63,570 bases of DNA from a virus. Shown here piece by piece: positions 37,825 through 47,421 of this stretch. The translations under genes and the position numbers were made by a program. The notes beneath the pieces are model-generated. The model was not told where the DNA came from, ran no database searches, and saw nothing but the letters and a program-made list of their open reading frames with translations. Each line of letters starts with the position of its first letter. Position 1 is the stretch's first letter. The stretch covers positions 1 through 63,570 of the IMG/VR virus record IMGVR_UViG_3300025423_000018. One strand, written 5' to 3'.

Positions 37825-38061
37825 ATGAGCTACGGCTACAGTCAACGTTTAATTGAAGCGAATAAAGTAGCGGGTGATTCGTTGGGTGTAGCCCTTGGCC
37901 GTCTATGTATTGAACGGGACATATCGGTTAATCATGTTTCTAATGATCTAGGTGTGAGTCGTGCCACGATTTACAATTGGTTTTGGGGCCTAACAATCCC
38001 TGCTAAGAAATACGAAGAGTCGATTGCCACGTTTATGCGTCAGCACAAGAAACGGAAGTAA
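37825..38061 (+). CDS. XRE-type helix-turn-helix regulator
   Basis: This 78-aa protein has a helix-turn-helix at residues about 28-58 (ISVNHVSNDLGVSRATIYNW, then FWGLTIPAKKYEESI). This resembles Cro/CI-like DNA-binding folds. It is one candidate for the protein that recognises the early palindromes; the alternative is the 28772 product. It is translated between the SSB-like and primase-helicase genes. Confidence 0.72.
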   Translation: MSYGYSQRLIEANKVAGDSLGVALGRLCIERDISVNHVSNDLGVSRATIYNWFWGLTIPAKKYEESIATFMRQHKKRK

Positions 38062-38063
38062 AC

Positions 38064-40898
38064 ATGTTCGATCTACTGAATGCTGTTCTACCAGCAGAGG
38101 GTAGGTACTGCGTGTTCGGTTTGGGTAAGTTCCCAGACCAACGCTTTTGCGATACACGTGCTGAAGTCGAAGCAATAGCCCAAGAATTCGTCAAGAACAA
38201 CGTCAATGCTTTTTATGGTTGTGCCAAGTATGGGGAGCAAAACAACCGCACCCATGCCAACGCTAAATACTTTAGGGCATTGTGGATTGACGTCGATTGT
38301 GGTGAAGCTAAAGCGGCTGAAGGCAAGGGCTACCGCACCCAAGCAGAAGGGTTGAAGAAGTTCAAAGAGTTTTGCAAAACTGTTAAGTTACCCGCACCGG
38401 TCATTGTCGATTCAGGCTACGGCATCCATGCCTACTGGCTACTAGAAGAAACAATCGAGCGTCGTGAGTGGGAGCCATTGGCCGACAGGCTTCATGAGTT
38501 GTGCAAAGAGAATGAATTCATAGTTGACCCTGCTGTTTTTGAAGCATCACGAGTACTGAGGATACCTGGGACTTTTAACTTCAAAGGCGATACACCTGTT
38601 GAAGTAAGAGTAATCAACGAAGTTTCTGAACGTATTCCCTACGCTCAGATGAAAGAACTACTCGGCGCACCCGAGCCTAAAGAACTACCGCCTGACTTTA
38701 TCCCCAAGGGCTTGAGCCCCCTGATGAGCCAGTTGGTATCGAATCGAGTCAAACGGTTCAAGACAATCATGATGAAATCGGTTGAGGGTAAAGGCTGTGC
38801 ACAGTTACTGCATTGCTTCCAAAACCAAGACACGATTGAATATAACCTTTGGCGCAGCGCGTTATCGATTGCTGCTTTTTGCGTAGACAGAGACACCGCT
38901 ATCCACAAGATATCGAAGAATCACCCTGATTATGATGAACGGGAAACTGAACGCAAAGCCGACAACTTGGTCGCTACCGGAGCCCCGCATCATTGCCTAA
39001 CATTTGAAAAGAACAACAAAGGATTTTGTGATGGATGCACACACCGTGGAAAGATTAAGTCGCCTATTGTATTGGGCGAAGAGATTGCTGAAGCTGATGA
39101 CGAAGACAATACCATCGAAGTTGAAACCGAAGAAGGCATTGTAGAGACGCACAACATACCGGAGTACCCATTCCCATTTTTCCGTGGTAAGAACGGTGGC
39201 ATCTATCGCCGAGGCGATGACGAAGAGGATGAAGTCGTCCAAGTGTACGAGCATGACTTGTACGTATTAAAGCGACTGGTTGATCCTGATGCTGGCGAAG
39301 TTGCACTCATCAAACTGCACCTACCGAGGGATGGAGTAAAAGAGTTTGTGGTTCCCCTAACCTCAATCACGGTTAAGGAAGAACTCAGAAAAACATTGGC
39401 GCACTACGGTGTGGTCTTGTTTACCAAGCAATTAGACCAAATGTACATCTACATGATGACATTTATTAAGAACATGCAAGTAGAAAGAAGAGCAGATATT
39501 ATGAGAACACAATTTGGTTGGGCTGATAATGACAGCAAGTTCATCATTGGCGAGCGTGAGATTACCAAAGACGGCGTGTTTTATAGCCCGCCATCCATCG
39601 CTACACGGGGTATCGTGGAGCACATTCACCCCAAAGGTACATTTGAGAAGTGGAAGCAAGTATTTAATATGTACGGCCGACCCGGTCTTGAACCCCATGC
39701 GTTTGCCGCATTGACTGCGTTTGGTTCGCCCTTGCTGAAGTTCACCGGCATGAGCGGTGCGATCATTAACTTAATCCATGAGAAATCAGGGTCAGGCAAG
39801 TCAACGGCTTTGTTTATGTGTAACAGCGTATACGGACATCCTGTTAAGCTGGCGTCGCAGTGGAAAGATACTGCTCAGTCCAAGATGCACCGACTGGGTA
39901 TCATGAACAACCTGCCCAACACAATTGACGAGATTACAAACACGTCACCCGCAGAGTTCTCTGACTTGGCTTACAGTATTTCTCAAGGCCGTGGCAAGGA
40001 CAAGATGAAGGCACAGACGAATGAGATGCGCATCAATAACACGGTGTGGAACAACATGACTTTGGCTTCATCCAACGCTAGCTTCTATCAGAAACTTGGG
40101 GCGTTAAAGAATTCACCCGACGGTGAGTCCATGCGCTTGATTGAGTACAAGATTGAGCCTAACAACATCCTCGATATAGCCGTCGCCAAAGAGATGTTTG
40201 ATCATCAGCTTAGAGAAAACTATGGCCATGCCGGTGAGATTTACTGCCAGTGGCTTGTTAATAATCTTGAAGAAGCCAAGTCTTTGATTCGGGAAGTCCA
40301 AGCAAGGATTGACAAGGAAGTTCAGTTCACCGCACGTGAGCGCTTTTGGTCTGCAGTTTGTGCCTGTAATATCGCCGGTGGGCTGATCGCCAAGAGCCTA
40401 GGGCTGCACGACTACGACATGAAACTTGTGTACAAGTGGCTGGTTAAAATGCTCGGCGAAATGCGTGAAGACGTTAAGCCTCCAGCAGATGTACCGTTCA
40501 CGATCTTGGGTGACTATATCAACTCTCACGTGGCTAATACTTTGGTTGTGAATGGAGAAGTTGATTCACGCAGCGGGCTAAGCACTATGCCTATGCTAGA
40601 ACCTAGAAACGAACTATTAATCCGTTACGAACCGGACAACAAAATACTTTATGTGGTCGCTAAACCATTTAGAGATTATTGTGTGCGTAACCAAATTAAC
40701 CATAAAGAACTACTTATCAAGCTGAAAGAGGTAGGTATTTATAAAGAAACCATGAATAAACGCATGGCCAAGGGCATGAAGGTTGTGTCTCCTGCCGTAC
40801 GGGTATTGATGTTTGATGCTTCAACCACTGAGTTTTTACAAATCGAACCCAATGAAAATAGAAACGGTGAGTTATCAGATAAACTGGAAACGGTTTAA
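38064..40898 (+). CDS. Primase-helicase (AEP-like primase plus DUF927-type ATPase)
   Basis: The N-terminal part of this 944-aa protein has the archaeo-eukaryotic primase marks: LWIDVDCGE (D76, D78) and SGYGIHAYWLL (117-127, H122). Residues about 310-330 hold a Cys-rich HHCLTF...CDGC segment that may bind zinc. The C-terminal half is a P-loop ATPase with GSGKS (576-580), followed by NTIDEITN (Walker B-like), as in DUF927 helicases. The fusion provides priming and unwinding. It is the last large gene of the early arm. Confidence 0.82.
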   Translation: MFDLLNAVLPAEGRYCVFGLGKFPDQRFCDTRAEVEAIAQEFVKNNVNAFYGCAKYGEQNNRTHANAKYFRALWIDVDCGEAKAAEGKGYRTQAEGLKKFKEFCKTVKLPAPVIVDSGYGIHAYWLLEETIERREWEPLADRLHELCKENEFIVDPAVFEASRVLRIPGTFNFKGDTPVEVRVINEVSERIPYAQMKELLGAPEPKELPPDFIPKGLSPLMSQLVSNRVKRFKTIMMKSVEGKGCAQLLHCFQNQDTIEYNLWRSALSIAAFCVDRDTAIHKISKNHPDYDERETERKADNLVATGAPHHCLTFEKNNKGFCDGCTHRGKIKSPIVLGEEIAEADDEDNTIEVETEEGIVETHNIPEYPFPFFRGKNGGIYRRGDDEEDEVVQVYEHDLYVLKRLVDPDAGEVALIKLHLPRDGVKEFVVPLTSITVKEELRKTLAHYGVVLFTKQLDQMYIYMMTFIKNMQVERRADIMRTQFGWADNDSKFIIGEREITKDGVFYSPPSIATRGIVEHIHPKGTFEKWKQVFNMYGRPGLEPHAFAALTAFGSPLLKFTGMSGAIINLIHEKSGSGKSTALFMCNSVYGHPVKLASQWKDTAQSKMHRLGIMNNLPNTIDEITNTSPAEFSDLAYSISQGRGKDKMKAQTNEMRINNTVWNNMTLASSNASFYQKLGALKNSPDGESMRLIEYKIEPNNILDIAVAKEMFDHQLRENYGHAGEIYCQWLVNNLEEAKSLIREVQARIDKEVQFTARERFWSAVCACNIAGGLIAKSLGLHDYDMKLVYKWLVKMLGEMREDVKPPADVPFTILGDYINSHVANTLVVNGEVDSRSGLSTMPMLEPRNELLIRYEPDNKILYVVAKPFRDYCVRNQINHKELLIKLKEVGIYKETMNKRMAKGMKVVSPAVRVLMFDASTTEFLQIEPNENRNGELSDKLETV

Positions 40899-41046
40899 AA
40901 AGGGAACTTCTTTCTTCGTGCCCTGCATCGACCCAAAGGCCGCACGTAAATCATTGCACGTGGTTACAAAGCGGCTAAATATCGACACGATCTCAAAATG
41001 TGTCGTCGAGGATGGGATAAGAGGATTGCGGGTCTGGCGTGTTTGA
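40852..41046 (+). CDS. Small basic protein at the end of the early arm
   Basis: This protein has 64 residues from the ATG at 40852, overlapping the primase-helicase gene by 47 bases. It contains NWKRFKKGTSFFVPCIDPKA, then VVEDGIRGLRVWRV. The GTSFFVPC and GxxGLRVWR blocks look conserved, which supports a real gene despite the overlap. It is likely DNA- or RNA-binding. Confidence 0.6.
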   Translation: MKIETVSYQINWKRFKKGTSFFVPCIDPKAARKSLHVVTKRLNIDTISKCVVEDGIRGLRVWRV

Positions 41047-41116
41047 ACTACAATAGACCCATCGGCTTCCTGCAGTTGCCGATTTCTGAAGAAAGTTAGT
41101 TCCTTTCTTTGCACTT

Positions 41117-41145
41117 AAAACCCCGCCTATGTGCGGGGTCTTTTT
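41117..41145. terminator. Bidirectional terminator where the two arms converge
   Basis: CCCCGC (41121-41126), a CTATGT loop, GCGGGG (41133-41138), flanked by AAAA on the left and TCTTTTT on the right; A41120-T41139 adds a pair. It ends the plus-strand early arm and, read in reverse with TTTT after the stem, the minus-strand late arm whose last stop is at 41144. Confidence 0.9.
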
Positions 41146-44100
41146 ATGGGTTAGGGCTAACCCTATGTGATGGCCCGAGAACTTGCCCTGCCATTGGCAT
41201 ATTTTTCTCGTTGAGCTGAGCACCTCTCCAATTAAGCCCCAAGGCATCCATCTTAGATTTGTAAGATGCATCAATGCTGTCGATTGTGATGGCACTGTCT
41301 GGGTATGTGGCCGAGTACTTCTTATTGAACTCACCCATTTGCTTAGCAGCCTTTTGGATATTGGCCTTGTTGTTCTTCACCAAGGCATCCGTCATGCTGG
41401 TTATTACTTTGGATCTTTCACTCTCACGCTCTTTATCTAGTTGATACCACATGCGGTTGGCATCCTGCAATTCCTCTAAGCGCATAGGACGTAGGCCGAT
41501 TGCTTGGCCCAGAATCTCACCACGTCTAAAGTCTTTGTCAGTACGTGTAGCACCCGGAGGTGTCATGATTGTTTGATTGTATTTGGTTGTCTCACCTTGC
41601 GTTGAATAACGGTAGGCTTGTAACAAGTGGCGCATAGACGCTGCAGGATAAAGTTTCTCGATACCTTTTAAGTATTCACCGTCGGACAAATGCTGAAGAC
41701 CTTGCGCCATGGATTGAATCATAGACGGTACAGGCGGCAGAATAGCCGTCAAGTAATTCACAATCTGATCCCGCATGGTGCGGCCTTCAACCACACTGCT
41801 GGGGTTAAAGAATATATCGGACATATTGGTGTGGCTACCGATGTCGAGCCCACTGAATGCGTTGACTGGGCCATCTCTAACGATTGAGCCTAAGTCGCTA
41901 TTACCAATCCTAACGTCAGCCAAGTTCTTGAGCCAGTTGTGCTTGTACCATTCAAACCCTTCTAGCTGGCGCATATCGGCGGGTAACTTATCTCTTTCTC
42001 TGTTGTAGAGTGCGCTGAGGAAACCAATCAGCAAGGATCCACCAGCCATGTTGGTCACACCGCCGAGAGTCCATGAAGTAAACATGGAGCCAAAGAACGC
42101 ACGCATTGCTTCGGCGCGAGTGCTGTCATCCAAAGGCTTGACCATGCCGATCAAGTTTCTGAGTTGGAATTGCAGAATGTTGAGCTTGTACACCGCAAAC
42201 TGGAACATCAACCGACCGCCGGTTGACTTGAGGAATGCAGGACGGTTGGCAGGATTGTAGTTAAACAATGATTGACGCACATCTTTAGCGGCCTGAGCCA
42301 CTAGATCATCCATGTGGTCTTTAACAAACTGATGCTCTGCCGCATGTCTTTCCTCATCGGTCTTCAATGCTTTGTATCTAGGGCTATTTTTAAGACCATT
42401 TAAGAGTTTTTCCCTACCCAATCTAAACGATGAGTAATAAATCATTTCACGAGAGATACGCTCGGACGCATGGATGATATCAAACGTTGCCAAAGTACCG
42501 ATCGTTTTGGCAGTGCGCAATGCCTTGTCAAGATCGCTATCGCTGGGAGTCTCAGCCCTGTGGAATAGATTTCTGATCGCAGTGTTCTCGCTAACCCCAA
42601 GGTTAACCATTTGATTCAGAGCCATGCGCTCTTCTTCTTTTCTATTCGCTACATCAGGCGTATCTTTTTTATTTGCCTGTATGGTATTGAGTATGGTCGG
42701 CATAGTCCAGCCACCATCTTCATTGCGAACTCCGGTTAGACCAAACACTTTCATCGACCTACCAAGCTCAGCAGCGGCAGCGGCAGGAGAATGCTTCTTC
42801 GACAGTTGTGGTAAGCCGACTTCGTATGCACTCAATACGTTAGTGATTGCAGTAGCCTGAGATAGATAATATATCGACGACAGGTTGGTGAAGAACCGAG
42901 CAATCGTGCTGATCTTGCCTTCCTTCTCAGGAGTCATTGCGTTCGTAACCCGTTGATCCATCTGCTTAACGTATGGAGTCAACTCAAGCTGATCCTTGGT
43001 GTTTGCTCTAGCCGCAGACACAGCCAACCGAGCTGCTCGGCCATATTTCAGCCTTGGAATCTGCAATGAGAACTTACTGCCTTGGATGGCCAGCCCTTGC
43101 AAAAGATCAACGTTGTATCCGGGTATTGTCTTACGGTTAATGAAGTTCTTGCGGATGCTGTTCTCAGGTTGTAGATGCAGCCACATTTGGAAGATGTCTT
43201 CTTTAATCGCTTCTTGGTAAGACTTGTTGCGGATTGGGTCGCCCGTGTTGAAACTTGACTTATCAATCAATGTGAAGATGCGCTGAAGCAATGGGCTTGT
43301 TTCCAATGTGTCTTTGCGCAAAGAGGCCAAGTCATTACCTTGGCGAACATCACCATCTTTTATAAGTTGGTCAACTGTTTTATTCTTTTCCTTGGCAAAG
43401 AACTCCAATAATTTCCTGCGGTCGGCTTGGGTTTTAGCAGTCCAAAAACCACCGCTTTTTTCAGCCACCCAGAATTGGCCATTTTGATCACGCAACAAAG
43501 GCACATAGGAATCAATTCTGTTTTGCGAATTGATCGTAGCCCGCACTTGATCGAGCACGTGTTTTGTTTCTGAGCTGTCCCCTCCGAGAGCTTGCAGATT
43601 CTGTTCTAGGATTAACCCCATGTAATCAAACATGCGGGCGTAATATTTTGTGATCTTCTTAAACGCAGACTGGCCTTTTGCCCCAAGCGCATTCCATGCA
43701 TTCTTAACATTTTGCGCCCCAGTTGTTTCAGGGTTAATGCCCTGCACAGCAAATGTAAACTGAGTCCATTCTTTTTTCAGTTCGTCATCGTCACCTAGGT
43801 CATTCTCAATTGATTCAATTAGGTTTGACACGTCGGACATCATTTGTTTCTGCATGCCACCCATGCGCTCTAAGTGCATGTTGGCGTCTTTCAAAGACTG
43901 GATACCGGATACTTCAGCCACAAAGTCGGTTGTGGGGAAGTTAAGGATAAAGTCCTTGTTGGCGTAAGTCATATCCTTGAATCCGTACTTAAACGCACCC
44001 AAAGCCTTAGATGGATTCTTTATAATTTGAATGGTTTGATTGGCCTTGAGAATCTCCGCACCTGTATTGCTACGGTCGTAGATCTTTGTTTGCGCTTCAA

Positions 44101-47100
44101 ATTGCTGGGCATCACGCTTAGCTTCATCAGCCGCATTCTGCTGTGTCGGCAATGCCGACTTCAATGGTGGCATACCATACTCCACCAAACGCATCAATGG
44201 AGTTTTCTTGGCATCAAGAATCTTATCGGTGACATCAATCAAGTCGTGCAGTGCGCTGTAATTATCTTTGCCAATATTAAATAGGTTTAGGATTTTGCGA
44301 ACAAATTCACCAAAGGCGCTTTTCTCTGCTTTAGTAGATGGAATGATCTCCAAGAAGTTTTGGAACGTAGGGTCGGTTAAACCATAAGCTAAGAACTCTT
44401 GGGGTTCATCAAAAATTTTGTAGTAGGGCGTGCCGTCGTCATGGAACTCTAATGTAGATTCCACCACTTGCTTGAGCTCTTTGGATACCAAACCCCTGCG
44501 GTCTAAGGCATCGTATATCTTAGATGCACGCATTCCAAGATTGGTCAAATCCCGTACAAACCCAGTGAGTTTGGCGTCGCTTAATCCTTTGTGCAGGGCA
44601 TTGAGGCCGAGCACAATCTTTTGATTGGTTGCAGCATGGAGCAATTCATGCAGCACAGTGATGTTGTTGATACCATGGTCATTGCCGTAGCTATCGCCTT
44701 TGAGGTATACCGTGTTGGTGTCGGGCATGTACAAGCCACGAGCCGCATCAAAGTCTTGGATATGTTGCTGGAGTTCTTCAGGTAACTCTTGACCAACCTC
44801 AATGACATGGATCTTAACCCCGTTGACAAACCCACGAATTCTTCCAGCAATCAGTTTCTCAAATATGGTTCCGGTCTTCATGATGCGAGCCAACGCTTGG
44901 GCCGCATTTGGAACTCTGCTGAAACTTCTGTCTGCTTTGCCGACTGGACTGCTAGACTGCTTCAATGGTTTCTGAGCAATCTTCAAACCCGCATCAATGT
45001 CGCTCTTTTCTTTTTCCGTAATTGATGGATGAGCCAGAGCAGACTTAACACGCTTCCATGCTTCAGTACCCCTAATCTTGGGGTTGTTGAAGTGTATCAG
45101 TAGTTCTCTGACGATCGCTCTCTTTTTAGCCGCATGTGCTGCGACCATTTCTTTGGCTGCATCTTCATCTGCAGCTTCCGACGTATCAACAGGCTGAGCA
45201 AGTTGATCTAAAAGAGGCAACGCCTTTTTGACTGTGTAGTTGGCTTTATCAGTAGCAGCCCGAGTTTCCTTAGCTGCCGCAGCTTTTTTGTCCTTTACTT
45301 CCGCAGGTGCTGCTGGTCTTCCGGCGGCTGATTTTGTTTTCTGTTCTTGCGGTTTTGCTTGGACGGTTTCAAGGGTCGAAGGGCCACTGGGTTCTCCTGT
45401 TGTTAAAGCTTTCTGAGTTTCCTCGGGTGTTTTGGGTTGCTCTTTAGTTTCAGTTGGGGTTATCTCCCCAGTCTCCTGATCTACTGTAGCGGGCTTCGCT
45501 TCTTCTCCAGCAACAGGCTGTCCAGCATTCGGCTCAGTAGAAACCACTCCATTTCCTGCAGGTGCTCCAGCTCCTGTGGGGGCGCCTCCGGCAGAGGGTT
45601 TGCTAGGTGTTGTAGTGCTAACTCCACTTGGTGTACTGACAGGTTGTCCAGCATTTTCAGTTCCTTTTACTTCTCTTTCAGCTAATACTTGGGCATCCTC
45701 TTCTGGGATACCGCTCTTTACATGTTCTTCAGTAAGCTGTTTAATCTGTGTTGCTTGATCTACTGCAGGGGCTGGTGCTGGTGTTTCTGTAGTAGTCGTA
45801 GGTTTTAATTCTTCGCTTGGTCTAACTTCACCGATTGGCCCTAAATCAGTTGGTGTAGTGACAGCAGCGGCTGGTGCATTGATATTGGTTTCGCCGTATC
45901 CTTTTTGATACGTGGCGTTTTGCACACCATAATTTGGTGCAGGGGCTGGTGGGGCAGCTTCCTCTTTCTTAGGCGTTGGAACCAAGAACCCCTTTTGCTC
46001 AGCAATATCTTGTGCGCTAAGTTGTTGGTCTGGCGCTGCTGGCGCCGCCGCAGATGTGGCTTTTTGCACTGCTTTATTTATCGCAGCCCCACCCATCGTC
46101 ATTGCTCCACCTTGGGCAACCGTGGCCAACATTGTGTCAACCGCACCTTTGAGGAATCCTTTGAAATCCATATCGGGGTTTAAACCCAGAACCTTATCTA
46201 CTGCGGATTGGCCAGCATATGTAAACTCTTCACCGGGGATTTCACGTGCTAATGCTTTTGTGTAGTAAGCAACTAACTCGCTAGTGGGCATTCCTTTGGT
46301 AGAAGCACGAATGGCTTTCATTTCTGAGCCGAGTCCAGCTTTTTCACCAAGCACTTCAAATGCAGCATTGAGGGTAGAACGGATTGTGCTGTCTTCTACA
46401 CTCAGACCGTTTCGGCGAGCTTCTTCATAGTTCTGACCAAATGAGTTGGAGAACATTGGCATCAACACCGCAGCCTCAGAACCTGTGGCAACACCTGCTA
46501 TTAAATAAGGCAATTGCTGGGCAATCGAAGAAATTGCGCCCTCAACAATTTGTAAGGGTTTGTACTTATTCTCCCCCATGCCTTGGAGGTTTTCGTTAAG
46601 CGTGTCTAGCCGATTCTTGGTGTTCGACATGTCAAGGCCGAGCATGTCCCCAAGGAATAAATGAGTACCCCTAACAGCTTGCTCACTACCAATAAGCGCT
46701 TGCTTGCCACCACGTTGCAAAGCATTGATCGTCTGTTCAATTGGTGTAGCGTTATCAGGCAGTTTGTATTTTTCGCCTTCTATTACTGACTGCGGTGTTT
46801 CTTTTGCTTCCGCTAGGCCGGGGCCAATTTGACCTCTTCGTGCTTGTCTTTCTGCTTCCCCTTCAGCAGTTTCTGCACTGTAACCTTTATCCATGAAACG
46901 TTTTGTTTGCGCTTCAAGCCTAGGGTCAAATGTCTTTTTCTCAGTATCGGTTTTGAGAGCGTCGTAATTTTTATAGCGTTGCTGAATTAACTTAGCTGCA
47001 CGGCCATAAGCATCCGTACGTTTGGCAAGATTATCCAATGCGGCTTGGCGTTCTTCTTCAGGTAAAGCATTAAGTTGGGCTTCTATGCTATTGGTAAACT

Positions 47101-47419
47101 TAGGATTAAGTACAAACTTATCTTCAGTCGGTGCAGTGGGAGGAAGCTGTTTACCCTGCAATACACTTACAGGTTTAGGCTGTGCAACGTTGGTAATCTC
47201 AGTACCAAGACTTTCCCCCATGGGGGAGCCAAGATCAGCTAATGGGGCTGATGTAGGTGTCGGTGCAACTACGGGTGCGCTGGCTTTAACAATTGGGGCT
47301 GGCGCAGTAGCTTCTTCGATAGGTACAAACTTAGGCCCAGTGCTCTCTTCAAGAGGCACAAATTTAGGCCCCGTGGTAGTTGGCTGTTCTGCTGCATCCT
47401 CAATAGGTACAAAGCGCAT
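41144..47419 (-). CDS. Giant polyvalent-type virion protein with metallopeptidase motif
   Basis: The N-terminus of this 2091-aa protein repeats KFVPxEE three times. A Pro/Thr/Ala-rich linker covers about residues 480-750. A zinc-peptidase pattern VLHELLHAAT lies at about 922-931 (H924, E925, H928). A long helical region follows with a hydrophobic part near 1780-1820 (FTSWTLGGVTNMAGGSLLIG). This matches the polyvalent proteins that phages inject with their DNA, carrying several effector domains. It is the last gene of the late arm, after the other internal proteins. Activity is inferred from the motif alone. Confidence 0.78.
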   Translation of the reverse strand: MRFVPIEDAAEQPTTTGPKFVPLEESTGPKFVPIEEATAPAPIVKASAPVVAPTPTSAPLADLGSPMGESLGTEITNVAQPKPVSVLQGKQLPPTAPTEDKFVLNPKFTNSIEAQLNALPEEERQAALDNLAKRTDAYGRAAKLIQQRYKNYDALKTDTEKKTFDPRLEAQTKRFMDKGYSAETAEGEAERQARRGQIGPGLAEAKETPQSVIEGEKYKLPDNATPIEQTINALQRGGKQALIGSEQAVRGTHLFLGDMLGLDMSNTKNRLDTLNENLQGMGENKYKPLQIVEGAISSIAQQLPYLIAGVATGSEAAVLMPMFSNSFGQNYEEARRNGLSVEDSTIRSTLNAAFEVLGEKAGLGSEMKAIRASTKGMPTSELVAYYTKALAREIPGEEFTYAGQSAVDKVLGLNPDMDFKGFLKGAVDTMLATVAQGGAMTMGGAAINKAVQKATSAAAPAAPDQQLSAQDIAEQKGFLVPTPKKEEAAPPAPAPNYGVQNATYQKGYGETNINAPAAAVTTPTDLGPIGEVRPSEELKPTTTTETPAPAPAVDQATQIKQLTEEHVKSGIPEEDAQVLAEREVKGTENAGQPVSTPSGVSTTTPSKPSAGGAPTGAGAPAGNGVVSTEPNAGQPVAGEEAKPATVDQETGEITPTETKEQPKTPEETQKALTTGEPSGPSTLETVQAKPQEQKTKSAAGRPAAPAEVKDKKAAAAKETRAATDKANYTVKKALPLLDQLAQPVDTSEAADEDAAKEMVAAHAAKKRAIVRELLIHFNNPKIRGTEAWKRVKSALAHPSITEKEKSDIDAGLKIAQKPLKQSSSPVGKADRSFSRVPNAAQALARIMKTGTIFEKLIAGRIRGFVNGVKIHVIEVGQELPEELQQHIQDFDAARGLYMPDTNTVYLKGDSYGNDHGINNITVLHELLHAATNQKIVLGLNALHKGLSDAKLTGFVRDLTNLGMRASKIYDALDRRGLVSKELKQVVESTLEFHDDGTPYYKIFDEPQEFLAYGLTDPTFQNFLEIIPSTKAEKSAFGEFVRKILNLFNIGKDNYSALHDLIDVTDKILDAKKTPLMRLVEYGMPPLKSALPTQQNAADEAKRDAQQFEAQTKIYDRSNTGAEILKANQTIQIIKNPSKALGAFKYGFKDMTYANKDFILNFPTTDFVAEVSGIQSLKDANMHLERMGGMQKQMMSDVSNLIESIENDLGDDDELKKEWTQFTFAVQGINPETTGAQNVKNAWNALGAKGQSAFKKITKYYARMFDYMGLILEQNLQALGGDSSETKHVLDQVRATINSQNRIDSYVPLLRDQNGQFWVAEKSGGFWTAKTQADRRKLLEFFAKEKNKTVDQLIKDGDVRQGNDLASLRKDTLETSPLLQRIFTLIDKSSFNTGDPIRNKSYQEAIKEDIFQMWLHLQPENSIRKNFINRKTIPGYNVDLLQGLAIQGSKFSLQIPRLKYGRAARLAVSAARANTKDQLELTPYVKQMDQRVTNAMTPEKEGKISTIARFFTNLSSIYYLSQATAITNVLSAYEVGLPQLSKKHSPAAAAAELGRSMKVFGLTGVRNEDGGWTMPTILNTIQANKKDTPDVANRKEEERMALNQMVNLGVSENTAIRNLFHRAETPSDSDLDKALRTAKTIGTLATFDIIHASERISREMIYYSSFRLGREKLLNGLKNSPRYKALKTDEERHAAEHQFVKDHMDDLVAQAAKDVRQSLFNYNPANRPAFLKSTGGRLMFQFAVYKLNILQFQLRNLIGMVKPLDDSTRAEAMRAFFGSMFTSWTLGGVTNMAGGSLLIGFLSALYNRERDKLPADMRQLEGFEWYKHNWLKNLADVRIGNSDLGSIVRDGPVNAFSGLDIGSHTNMSDIFFNPSSVVEGRTMRDQIVNYLTAILPPVPSMIQSMAQGLQHLSDGEYLKGIEKLYPAASMRHLLQAYRYSTQGETTKYNQTIMTPPGATRTDKDFRRGEILGQAIGLRPMRLEELQDANRMWYQLDKERESERSKVITSMTDALVKNNKANIQKAAKQMGEFNKKYSATYPDSAITIDSIDASYKSKMDALGLNWRGAQLNEKNMPMAGQVLGPSHRVSPNP

Positions 47420-47421
47420 AA

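Noticed and set aside
40815-41046. Longer start for the small gene after primase-helicase (ATG at 40813)
   Set aside because: It would overlap more of the primase-helicase gene; the ATG at 40852 is sufficient and leaves the conserved part intact.
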